Assembly: GCA_910585655.1 (NCBI GenBank)
Contig: CAJUFW010000161.1
Span: 1 to 5,453, forward strand
DNA length: 5,453 nt
Source: an uncultured Lachnospiraceae bacterium
GTDB taxonomy: Bacteria; Bacillota_A; Clostridia; Lachnospirales; Lachnospiraceae
Direction of reading: 5' to 3'
Shown here: positions 1-5,453 of the stretch, one piece after another
How positions within the stretch are numbered: position 1 is the first letter of the stretch
Layout: the number at the start of each line of letters is the position of its first letter
Made by a program: the position numbers and the translations under genes
Notes under the pieces: generated by a model
The model's input: only the letters and a program-made list of their open reading frames with translations
Database searches by the model: none
What the model was told of the DNA's origin: nothing

Positions 1-82
1 ATGGTTTTGACCCCAACATCATAAAATTGGAATTTCTACCTTAAAATATAGACATAGGAAATTTTACTGAAGGTTTGTTTTT

Positions 83-90
83 AGAAAGGA
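83..90 (+). promoter_or_regulatory. Ribosome binding site deciding the regulator start
   Basis: AGAAAGGA lies 8 bases before TTG 99. It overlaps the ATG at 90, which makes that ATG an unlikely start. The two alternatives, ATG 90 and TTG 75, would add 3 and 8 residues. Confidence 0.5.
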
Positions 91-98
91 TGTTCAGA

Positions 99-443
99 TT
101 GGAAAAAGATTTAAACCAGATTCTTTTACGTATCGAAGCATTATGTACCCAATATGGCTGGAATCATTACCGTCTGGCCAAGGCTTCCGGGCTTCCGCTT
201 GCCTCTTTAAATAGTATGTTCAGCCGAAACACCTTTCCTACTATTCCGACATTGGAAAAAATTTGCACCGGCTTCCAGCTTTCCCTTCAGGATTTTTTTG
301 ACTACGATACCACCATACAACCACCCAAATTGAATTCTGAACTGATTTCCTTAATAGAACGTTATAAAGAGCTGACACGGGCAGATAAAAAGCGCTTGCT
401 CTCATATTTAGATGGATTGCAAAAAAAAGAAACCCCTTCCTAA
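99..443 (+). CDS. XRE/Cro-family helix-turn-helix transcriptional regulator
   Basis: A small cytoplasmic DNA-binding protein, 114 residues from this start. The N-terminal two thirds form a five-helix Cro/C1-type HTH. The segment YRLAKASGL (about residues 23-31) fits helix 2 and LASLNSMFSRN (about 33-43) fits the recognition helix, followed by the typical TIPTLEKICTGFQLSLQDFF stretch that ends such domains. The charged C-terminal tail (ELISLIERYKELTRADKKRLLSYL, split here only for description as residues near 80-103) is predicted helical and could mediate dimerisation. Start choice: TTG at 99 has AGAAAGGA (83-90) at 8 bases, a good spacing. ATG at 90 directly abuts that site, and TTG at 75 has only GAAGG touching it, so both are less likely although all are in frame. 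The HTH family call is secure from sequence. Its target is unknown; it ends in its own terminator and is separated from the exporter operon by 375 bases, so control of that operon is only a possibility. Confidence 0.88.
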   Translation: MEKDLNQILLRIEALCTQYGWNHYRLAKASGLPLASLNSMFSRNTFPTIPTLEKICTGFQLSLQDFFDYDTTIQPPKLNSELISLIERYKELTRADKKRLLSYLDGLQKKETPS

Positions 444-466
444 CATACAAAACAGGCAAACATGAC

Positions 467-510
467 AGAAACCTCCACAGGTGATGTAACGCACCCGCAG
501 AGGTTTCTTT
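467..510 (+). terminator. Hairpin terminator after the XRE regulator
   Basis: A perfect 9-bp stem, AGAAACCTC (467-475) with GAGGTTTCT (500-508), encloses a second short stem, GGTG (480-483) with CACC (492-495). The 3' side runs into TTTCTTT, so the T-tract is partly inside the stem and is followed by A residues. It sits 23 bases after the regulator stop codon. The structure is clear, while terminator strength is uncertain because the free T-tail is short. Confidence 0.65.
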
Positions 511-522
511 AAAAAAGGGGAG

Positions 523-539
523 GATAAGTTTTACTTATC
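523..539. repeat. Short perfect inverted repeat
   Basis: GATAAGT (523-529) and ACTTATC (533-539) form a 7-bp stem with a three-T loop, extendable by weaker pairs on each side. A strong Shine-Dalgarno-like GGGGAGG (517-523) lies immediately upstream and overlaps its first base, yet no start codon follows at normal spacing. It could be an RNA hairpin or a protein-binding palindrome; function unknown. Confidence 0.45.
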
Positions 540-653
540 TTTGGTGACTCTTCTCAGTTTGAAGGGGGATTCAAACTGAAAGAGTACATTGATAGTATGG
601 CACAGACAAAAGAAAATATACCTAACCGGGCAAACATTTTTTATTTTGGCTAA
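528..653 (+). other. Open frame without a convincing start, possible gene remnant
   Basis: This frame is open for 41 codons between TAA at 525 and TAA at 651. It includes an ATG at 597 that would give an 18-residue peptide (MAQTKENIPNRANIFYFG). The translated text, for example FKLKEYIDSMAQTKEN, looks protein-like, but there is no start codon with a well-placed ribosome binding site and the frame runs through the 547-585 hairpin. It may be a decayed 3' gene fragment, a small peptide gene, or chance. I do not recognise a family. Confidence 0.2.
547..585. repeat. Long inverted repeat / strong hairpin
   Basis: Arms ACTCTT (547-552) plus TCAGTTTGAA (554-563) pair with TTCAAACTGA (570-579) plus AAGAGT (580-585), giving 16 base pairs interrupted only by a bulged C at 553. 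The loop is GGGGGA (564-569). No T-tract follows, so it is not a normal intrinsic terminator. It could be a processing or stabilising RNA element, a palindromic end of a small mobile element, or an operator. Nothing in the sequence decides between these. Confidence 0.6.
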
Positions 654-658
654 AAAAC

Positions 659-687
659 TTGCAATCCCCCTCTATTTATGCTATAGT
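659..687 (+). promoter_or_regulatory. Sigma-70-type promoter with extended -10 for the exporter operon
   Basis: TTGCAA (659-664) serves as the -35 box and TATAGT (682-687) as the -10 box, separated by exactly 17 bases. A TG at 679-680 one base before the -10 gives the extended -10 form. Transcription would start near 692-696, leaving a leader of about 125 bases before the first ABC gene. Box quality and spacing make this the best promoter in the window. Confidence 0.72.
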
Positions 688-713
688 GAACCTCAGTGTC
701 ACTAACATATGTT
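684..713. promoter_or_regulatory. Palindromes over the transcription start, candidate operator
   Basis: TAGTGA (684-689) and TCACTA (699-704) form an inverted repeat that overlaps the -10 box and the predicted start. Directly after it AACATATGTT (704-713) is a perfect 10-base palindrome. The position would suit a dimeric repressor such as a MarR- or XRE-type protein. The arms are short and no regulator can be assigned from this window. Confidence 0.35.
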
Positions 714-718
714 CGGCT

Positions 719-752
719 AAAATCCCCGGTGCTTTCCGCTCTGGGGGTTTTT
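719..752 (+). terminator. Leader terminator, candidate transcription attenuator
   Basis: AAAATCCCC (719-727) pairs with GGGGGTTTT (743-751) in a 9-bp stem containing one U-G pair, with the T-run reaching 752. It lies about 25 bases after the predicted transcription start and 66 bases before the first ABC gene, so it would stop transcripts before the operon. That is the arrangement of an attenuator. B. subtilis bmrCD, which this exporter resembles, is known to be controlled by ribosome-mediated attenuation. The opposite strand also has A-rich and T-rich flanks, so it could work in both directions. Confidence 0.6.
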
Positions 753-773
753 CAACCGTAAAACCAAATACTC

Positions 774-788
774 CTGTCGCAACGGCAG
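774..788 (+). other. Small leader hairpin before the first ABC gene
   Basis: CTGTCG (774-779) and CGGCAG (783-788) form a 6-bp stem with one G-U pair and a CAA loop, between the leader terminator and the ribosome binding site. It could affect translation or be part of an alternative fold; it may also be chance. Confidence 0.25.
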
Positions 789-800
789 ACGGGAAGAAAC

Positions 801-806
801 GGAGGG
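801..806 (+). promoter_or_regulatory. Ribosome binding site of the first ABC gene
   Basis: GGAGGG lies 12 bases before ATG 819. The spacing is longer than usual, but no other in-frame start codon exists between the site and the ATG. Confidence 0.6.
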
Positions 807-818
807 ATTTTTTACTGT

Positions 819-2579
819 ATGGAAAGCAAACGAAAAAAACAGGGTATTTTCCTATATTATATTTTACAATATAAATGGAAATACCTGTTTGGTCTTATCA
901 CGTTGTTTATTGTGGATATGGCAAATCTCTATATCCCGCAGTACACCGGGGAAATCACGGACGGGCTTCAGAATCATACTATGACGATGGACGATATTTG
1001 GATTCTGATTTTAAAAATTTTCCTGGTCGGCGCAACCTTAGCGCTGGGACGTTTTTTATGGCGTTATTTTATTTTCGGTTCCTCCCGCGGAATCGAATAC
1101 AAACTGAGAAACGATATGTTCGGGCATTTGGAGAAGCTTTCTTCCCGGTATTTTAACGAGCATAAGACTGGTGATCTGATGGCGCATTTTACCAATGATT
1201 TAAATGCGATCCGGATGACGGTCGGACCTGCTATTATCACGGCGTTTGACGCAATCATTATGACGATTATGGTATTGGCAAAGATGGTGCTGCACATCGA
1301 CTTACAGCTTACTTTGCTGGCGGTAATTCCGCTTCTGACCATTGCGATCGGCTGCTATTATTTCGGAAAAGAAATTGAAAAACGTTATACTGCCAAACAG
1401 GAAGCCTTTTCGGCTCTCTCGGATCAGGTACAGGAAAGTCTGACCGGCATCCGTGTAATCAAGGCTTTTGTTCAGGAGCATAAGGAATTAGCCGCTTTTG
1501 CCCGCTCCAACAAACAAAACATGGATAAAAACCTGCACGTTGTCAAGCTGCACGCTATGTTCATTCCTCTCTTAGACGGAATTATTGGTATCAGTACCTT
1601 GATCACGCTGCTTTACGGCGGCTATCTGGCAATCACCGGCGGTATCAGCTTAGGGCAGTTTATCGCCTTTAATCAGTACCTGGGAATGCTCGTCTGGCCG
1701 ATGATTGCCTGTGGAGACTGTATCAATAACTTCTCCCAGGGACGCGCCTCTGCCCGGCGTGTTCAGGCGATTTTCGATGAAAAGCCGGAGATTTTTGATG
1801 AAGCGAATCTGGCTCCTGTCAGCTCCCTGGATGGCAGCATTTCATTCCGGGATTTGACTTTTACTTATCCGGGCAGCCAATATCCGGCTTTAAACCACAT
1901 TTCCATCGAAGTTGCCTCTGGAGAAACTCTGGCAATTTTAGGGCGAACCGGCAGCGGTAAAACCACCTTTGCCAATCTGCTGCTGCGCCTTTACAATACC
2001 GAATCAGGTCAGCTTTCTCTCTCCGGTACGGAAATACGGCGGATTCCGCTTAACGTATTACGGGAAAACATCGCTTATGTACCGCAGGATAACTTCCTGT
2101 TTTCCTCTACGTTAGAGGAGAACATCGCCTTTGGCGTTAAGGGCTGCCCGTCCGAGGCAGTAATAGAAGCTGCCAAGGCTGCCTGTATTCATGACAATAT
2201 CGTCGATTTCCCGGACGGTTATCAGACGATGGTCGGAGAACGCGGCGTTACCCTTTCCGGCGGTCAGAAGCAGCGAAGCTCGATTGCCAGGGCGTTAATG
2301 AAGGACGCCCCACTGCTGATTTTAGACGATTCTCTCTCTGCGGTAGACACCGACACCGAGGAACAGATTTTATCTAACCTCAAGGAAAACCGGGCAGGCA
2401 AAACGACGATCATCATTGCCCACCGGATTTCCACCATTCAAAACGCTGACCATATTTTAGTGCTAGAAGACGGCAATATGGCAGAATACGGCACACATGA
2501 AGAACTGATGGCTCGTCGTGGAATCTATCATGACATGTACGAAAAGCAACAGTTGGAAAAACAACTGGACGTAATATAG
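819..2579 (+). CDS. yheI: Heterodimeric multidrug ABC exporter, degenerate-site subunit (BmrC/YheI-like)
   Basis: A half-size ABC exporter of 586 residues in the cytoplasmic membrane, expected to pair with the next gene product to pump drugs or other hydrophobic compounds outward using ATP. An N-terminal type IV transmembrane domain has six helices near residues 22-42, 60-88, 133-158, 162-184, 247-275 and 280-302. The ATPase domain spans about 341-575: Walker A GRTGSGKT (375-382), Q-loop Gln423, signature LSGGQ (479-483), Walker B ending LILDD (Asp503-Asp504), D-loop SAVD (507-510) and switch His535. Asp504 replaces the catalytic Glu, so the ATP site formed by this Walker B is degenerate. In the family this marks the BmrC-type partner (B. 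subtilis YheI is about this length). It is first in the operon, behind a leader with a terminator. Substrate cannot be read from sequence; LmrC-like or other exporter paralogues are alternatives. Confidence 0.93.
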   Translation: MESKRKKQGIFLYYILQYKWKYLFGLITLFIVDMANLYIPQYTGEITDGLQNHTMTMDDIWILILKIFLVGATLALGRFLWRYFIFGSSRGIEYKLRNDMFGHLEKLSSRYFNEHKTGDLMAHFTNDLNAIRMTVGPAIITAFDAIIMTIMVLAKMVLHIDLQLTLLAVIPLLTIAIGCYYFGKEIEKRYTAKQEAFSALSDQVQESLTGIRVIKAFVQEHKELAAFARSNKQNMDKNLHVVKLHAMFIPLLDGIIGISTLITLLYGGYLAITGGISLGQFIAFNQYLGMLVWPMIACGDCINNFSQGRASARRVQAIFDEKPEIFDEANLAPVSSLDGSISFRDLTFTYPGSQYPALNHISIEVASGETLAILGRTGSGKTTFANLLLRLYNTESGQLSLSGTEIRRIPLNVLRENIAYVPQDNFLFSSTLEENIAFGVKGCPSEAVIEAAKAACIHDNIVDFPDGYQTMVGERGVTLSGGQKQRSSIARALMKDAPLLILDDSLSAVDTDTEEQILSNLKENRAGKTTIIIAHRISTIQNADHILVLEDGNMAEYGTHEELMARRGIYHDMYEKQQLEKQLDVI

Positions 2580-2587
2580 GAGGTGAG
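2578..2587 (+). promoter_or_regulatory. Strong ribosome binding site fixing the second ABC start
   Basis: AGGAGGTGAG is almost fully complementary to the 16S rRNA 3' end. Its GGAGG core is 8 bases before ATG 2592. A GTG at 2583 is in frame but lies inside this site, so ATG 2592 is the start. The site overlaps the TAG stop of the upstream gene (2577-2579), implying translational coupling. Confidence 0.88.
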
Positions 2588-2591
2588 CGCC

Positions 2592-4715
2592 ATGTCAGTC
2601 AATCAGATTACCGAAGACCGCGTGGAATCTCAGTTTAGCGGCAGCGCCCTACGGCGTCTTTTAACCTATGTCAAACCTTTTTGGCACTATATGGCTGTCT
2701 CTCTTTTGCTGGTGCTGCTTTTAACCGGATTGGAGCTATACCGTCCGATTCTGGTCGGCGACGCTATCGACGACTACATAAGCGGCTATCAGTACCCGTA
2801 TCTGGAGCTTCCGGAAGAAGATTCCCTAAAGAAACTTTCTGCCAAAGAGTCCGAAACTCTTAGGGATGCCTATCAGCAAGCTTTGCGGCAGACGGTAGAA
2901 ACAGGAAGCGAAGAATTGCCGCCCTCCCTTTCCTCCGAACGCTATAGCCAGATGGTGCTTTATGGCAATCACTATTATCTGTTCCGACATTTAGACATTG
3001 CTGCACAGCAACTGTTACAAACCTGGGACGAATCTACTTTTACTATAGAAGAAAAAGACGGAACTCTTATCATTACCCCGGCAGGTTCTTCTATGTTAGA
3101 AGGTACTTTATTAAGCCGGACAGAGCTACGGCAGCTCCGTTCTTCTGATTGGGCAGGAATCTGGCGTACTGCCATTTTGTATGTTATCATTTTGATATTT
3201 AACATTGTATTCAATATCATTCAGACCTGGTTGCTGCAGTTGACCGGGCAAAAGGTCATTTACAACATCAGAGAGGAATTGTTTACTCACATCGAACGCC
3301 TTTCTCTTCGTTATTTTGACTTAAATCCAGTCGGGCGGCTGGTGACAAGAGTTACCAATGACGTAGAAGCCTTAAACGAAATGTACTCCGGTATCCTTGT
3401 TCGGCTTTTTCGGAATATCATCAAAATCATCGGTCTGGCTGTCGTCATGCTGACGATGAACGTTCGTCTGGCGCTTTTTTCCTTTGTTCTGCTTCCGGTC
3501 GTCGCCGTACTGACGGTAGTGTTCCGTAAAATTTCACGCGCTACCTACCGGGTGGCAAGAACCAGGCTGACCAATCTCAACACCTTCCTCTCCGAAAATA
3601 TCTCCGGTATGAAGGTGATTCAGATTTTTGCCAGAGAAAAAGAAAAATACCAGGAATTTGACGGCAAGAACCACAAACTTTTTAAAGCTTTTTATAAAGA
3701 AATGATGGTATTTGCGGTTTTCCGTCCTTTGATCTATCTGCTTTCCATTGTCGCGCTGGTGATCGTCATCGCCACCGGAAGCTGGCAGGTACTCCAGGGC
3801 ATTATTTCCATCGGTACGCTCTATATCTTCCTGCAATATATCAATTCCTTTTTCGAGCCGATTCAGGAATTAGCCGAGCAATTCAGCACCCTGCAGTCCT
3901 CTATCGCCTCGGCAGAAAAGATTTTTACCATCCTGGATGAAGAGCCGATGATTCAGGAATGTGAACACCCGATTCGTCCGTCTGCTATCCAGGGACGAAT
4001 CGAATTCAAGCACGTCTGGTTTGCCTATGACAACAAAGAATACGTCCTCCGCGATGTTTCCTTTGTCATTGAACCAGGTCAGAAAGTAGCCTTCGTAGGG
4101 GCAACCGGCGCCGGAAAGTCTTCTATTCTCAACCTGATTGGACGCTACTACGATATTCAAAAAGGACAGATTTTGATTGATGGTATCGATATCAAACAAT
4201 ACAGTTTAGAATCGCTACGGGCGGCTATCGGTCAGGTACAGCAGGACGTCTTCCTTTTTACCGGAGATATTAAAAGCAACATCCGCCTGAAACATGACCA
4301 TATTACAGATGAACAGGTACAGGCGGCAGCTGAGCATGTCAATGCCGCTCACTTTATCGAAAAATTACCGGGAGGATATAACGAACCTGTCACCGAACGC
4401 GGTTCTACTCTTTCTGCCGGACAACGCCAGCTTCTTTCCTTTGCCCGTACACTAGCTTATGATCCGGCTATTTTAGTCATGGACGAAGCCACTGCCAACA
4501 TTGATACCGAAACAGAATTGCTGATTGAAGAAGCGTTAAAAACACTGATGAACGGACGTACTACCATTATGGTAGCTCATCGTCTTTCTACGATTCAGCA
4601 CGCCGATAATATCATTGTTATGCACAAAGGGAAGATCCGCGAAAGCGGGACGCACCAGGAATTACTGACGCAGGACGGGATTTATAAAAAGCTATATGAA
4701 CTGCAGCTAAAGTGA
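2592..4715 (+). CDS. yheH: Heterodimeric multidrug ABC exporter, catalytic subunit with extracellular insert (BmrD/YheH-like)
   Basis: A 707-residue half-exporter, partner of the preceding gene product. Helix 1 lies near residues 33-56 and helix 2 near 192-215. Between them is a polar, acidic insert of about 125 residues (60-186) that should face outside. Further helices lie in about 265-310 and 374-425. The ATPase domain (about 468-700) has Walker A GATGAGKS (503-510), Q-loop Gln551, signature LSAGQ (607-611, a variant of LSGGQ), Walker B VMDE with Asp631 and catalytic Glu632, and switch His663. The intact Glu here against Asp in the partner gives one working and one degenerate ATP site. An enlarged loop between helices 1 and 2 is, as far as I recall, a feature of BmrD-type subunits, and the length exceeds the usual 580 or so for half-exporters. 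Only 12 bases separate it from the upstream gene. Substrate is unknown. Confidence 0.93.
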   Translation: MSVNQITEDRVESQFSGSALRRLLTYVKPFWHYMAVSLLLVLLLTGLELYRPILVGDAIDDYISGYQYPYLELPEEDSLKKLSAKESETLRDAYQQALRQTVETGSEELPPSLSSERYSQMVLYGNHYYLFRHLDIAAQQLLQTWDESTFTIEEKDGTLIITPAGSSMLEGTLLSRTELRQLRSSDWAGIWRTAILYVIILIFNIVFNIIQTWLLQLTGQKVIYNIREELFTHIERLSLRYFDLNPVGRLVTRVTNDVEALNEMYSGILVRLFRNIIKIIGLAVVMLTMNVRLALFSFVLLPVVAVLTVVFRKISRATYRVARTRLTNLNTFLSENISGMKVIQIFAREKEKYQEFDGKNHKLFKAFYKEMMVFAVFRPLIYLLSIVALVIVIATGSWQVLQGIISIGTLYIFLQYINSFFEPIQELAEQFSTLQSSIASAEKIFTILDEEPMIQECEHPIRPSAIQGRIEFKHVWFAYDNKEYVLRDVSFVIEPGQKVAFVGATGAGKSSILNLIGRYYDIQKGQILIDGIDIKQYSLESLRAAIGQVQQDVFLFTGDIKSNIRLKHDHITDEQVQAAAEHVNAAHFIEKLPGGYNEPVTERGSTLSAGQRQLLSFARTLAYDPAILVMDEATANIDTETELLIEEALKTLMNGRTTIMVAHRLSTIQHADNIIVMHKGKIRESGTHQELLTQDGIYKKLYELQLK

Positions 4716-4728
4716 AATAAAATAAAGA

Positions 4729-4773
4729 AGAAAAGTAACTGCTCTGCTTTTTTCGGCAGGTAGTTACTTTTCT
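4729..4773. terminator. Bidirectional terminator between convergent genes
   Basis: A perfect 12-bp stem pairs AGAAAAGTAACT (4729-4740) with AGTTACTTTTCT (4762-4773), and an inner stem pairs CTGC (4744-4747) with GCAG (4756-4759). On the plus strand the stem ends in TTTTCT. On the minus strand it is followed by a long T-rich tail (complement of 4716-4728). It begins 13 bases after the ABC stop and ends 11 bases before the stop of the minus-strand gene, so it serves both. Confidence 0.85.
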
Positions 4774-4784
4774 ATTATCTCCTA

Positions 4785-5381
4785 TTATTTATATTTCTTA
4801 TAGAAAAGAATCACAACTTCCCCATTATCTTCCCTCCCAGACACGTATAATTCCATCTGTGTATCAAACATATCTTTGATACGATAGCGTTTCTCGTCGG
4901 GTCTTTCCTCTTTTAACTGATCCAAGTCCAACAGAGGTTCTACCAGACGATCCATGTATACCAAAGCTTCTGCATAAGAAGAAAAATATAATTCGCATCG
5001 ACCGTAGTGAAATTTCTTTTCACAAAAGCTATAGGAAATATAGCCATTCTGGTATCCGGGTGCTTCTAAACGCATCCTATGTTCTACTAATTGATACGAT
5101 TGCCCCTTATTCTCTGATTCTCTTATATTAGGAGCAAAATCTTCCGTCTTTTTTAGCCTTTTTTTCATTTCCTTATATGATGTTCCAATCACAAAACCAT
5201 TAAAGGCATATTTGCCATCACCAAGCAAGCTTACTTCCTTTTCAGACAATGGCATAATATCTGAATTCCTTTGTTGTATCATAAAAATAACAATACAGGA
5301 ACAACATGCCACTACAGCGACACCGATGATAACAAATAAAATTTGATTCTTATGCTTAGATATCACTTCTATTTTTTTCAT
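4785..5381 (-). CDS. Membrane-anchored protein of unknown function
   Basis: A 198-residue protein I do not recognise. A lysine-rich N-terminus precedes one hydrophobic stretch at about residues 14-35, then a soluble, charged domain that should lie outside the membrane (type II single-pass). The sequence VVAC ending at Cys26 formally resembles a lipobox, but hydrophobic residues continue to 35, which favours a membrane anchor. The segment FNGFVIGTSYKEMKKRLKK (60-78) recalls the first repeat of BLIP/SmpA-like folds found in many Bacillota surface proteins; this is a weak resemblance. Cys120 and Cys129 in the outer domain could form a disulfide. ATG 5381 is preceded by AGGGGGA with its G-run 9 bases away. 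It is more AT-rich than the ABC genes and convergent with them, so probably independent. Its promoter is cut off or obscured by the contig end. Confidence 0.8.
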   Translation of the reverse strand: MKKIEVISKHKNQILFVIIGVAVVACCSCIVIFMIQQRNSDIMPLSEKEVSLLGDGKYAFNGFVIGTSYKEMKKRLKKTEDFAPNIRESENKGQSYQLVEHRMRLEAPGYQNGYISYSFCEKKFHYGRCELYFSSYAEALVYMDRLVEPLLDLDQLKEERPDEKRYRIKDMFDTQMELYVSGREDNGEVVILFYKKYK

Positions 5382-5390
5382 TCACACATT

Positions 5391-5396
5391 CCCCCT
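5391..5396 (-). promoter_or_regulatory. Ribosome binding site of the minus-strand gene
   Basis: On the minus strand AGGGGG occupies 5396-5391, 9 bases before ATG 5381. This supports the annotated start and indicates that the protein is complete at its N-terminus. Confidence 0.65.
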
Positions 5397-5432
5397 GATT
5401 CTGGGATATCGTTTAAGATCTTATTTTTAACA

Positions 5433-5453
5433 AGATCGGAAGAGCGTCGTGTA
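5433..5453. other. Illumina TruSeq adapter remnant (not biological)
   Basis: The last 21 bases begin AGATCGGAAGAGC and continue with CGTCGTGTA without mismatch, which is the reverse complement of the end of the TruSeq universal adapter as I know it. The true insert therefore ends at 5432, or 5433 if that A is genomic. No annotation should be drawn from these bases. Confidence 0.96.

Noticed and set aside
1..74. Possible promoter (TTGACC at 7-12, TTGGAA at 27-32, TAAAAT at 42-47) and possible 3' end of an upstream gene (frame open from 3 to TAA at 42-44)
   Set aside because: None of the -35/-10 pairs has acceptable spacing, and 14 codons at a contig edge cannot be told from chance.
444..818. 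tRNA, CRISPR array, known riboswitch or insertion-sequence ends in the intergenic region
   Set aside because: No cloverleaf, no regularly spaced direct repeats, no riboswitch core I recognise, and no transposase or target duplication around the hairpins.
659..874. 71-codon frame beginning at TTG 659
   Set aside because: Its start codon is part of the -35 box, so it would lie upstream of the transcript; it has no ribosome site and overlaps the first ABC gene in another frame.
2583..2591. GTG 2583 as start of the second ABC gene
   Set aside because: The GTG is inside the AGGAGGTGAG ribosome binding site; ATG 2592 has the correct spacing.
3534..4199. Two antisense frames of 100 and 109 codons within the second ABC gene
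   Set aside because: They are shadows of a strongly conserved gene, with no ribosome sites and low-complexity translations.
4785..5381. Lipoprotein assignment based on VVAC at Cys26
   Set aside because: The hydrophobic stretch continues about ten residues past the cysteine, which fits a membrane anchor better than a cleaved lipoprotein signal.
5402..5433. Minus-strand promoter TTGTTA - 17 bases - GATATC for the 4785-5381 gene
   Set aside because: The -10 box matches poorly, and the -35 box runs to base 5433, where adapter sequence starts.

Overview
The window reads as one end of a short assembled contig from a Bacillota bacterium, most likely a gut-type Clostridia (Lachnospiraceae-like). 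Grounds: AT-rich intergenic DNA, strong AGGAGG-type ribosome binding sites, genes of moderate GC, and proteins resembling Bacillota families. The taxon is an inference from style and was not tested by a search. The right end (5433-5453) is an exact match to the start of an Illumina TruSeq adapter, so the biological sequence stops at about 5432.

Layout. 1-98 is a short AT-rich leader with no gene I can support. 99-443 (+) encodes a small XRE/Cro-type helix-turn-helix regulator, followed by a hairpin terminator (467-510). 444-818 is a structured intergenic region. It holds two inverted repeats (523-539 and a strong one at 547-585), an open frame without a good start (528-653), an extended -10 promoter (659-687), palindromic sequence around the predicted transcription start, and a second terminator-like hairpin (719-752) that lies before the next gene. 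819-2579 and 2592-4715 (+) encode the two halves of a heterodimeric ABC exporter. A shared bidirectional terminator (4729-4773) separates them from a convergent gene (4785-5381, -) for a small membrane-anchored protein of unknown function.

How it works together. The two ABC proteins are an operon: the stop codon of the first lies inside the Shine-Dalgarno region of the second. The first subunit has Asp where the Walker B catalytic Glu should be, while the second has the Glu and a large extracytoplasmic insert between its first two membrane helices. This matches the asymmetric BmrC/BmrD (YheI/YheH) multidrug exporter plan. A promoter followed by a terminator in the leader suggests control by transcription attenuation, the regulation known for Bacillus subtilis bmrCD through its leader bmrB. 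No convincing leader peptide is visible here. The XRE gene may or may not regulate the operon; the sequence does not show a link.

There is no clear sign of a wholly new system. The points most worth following are the attenuated leader, the long hairpin at 547-585, the uncharacterised minus-strand protein, and the adapter remnant.
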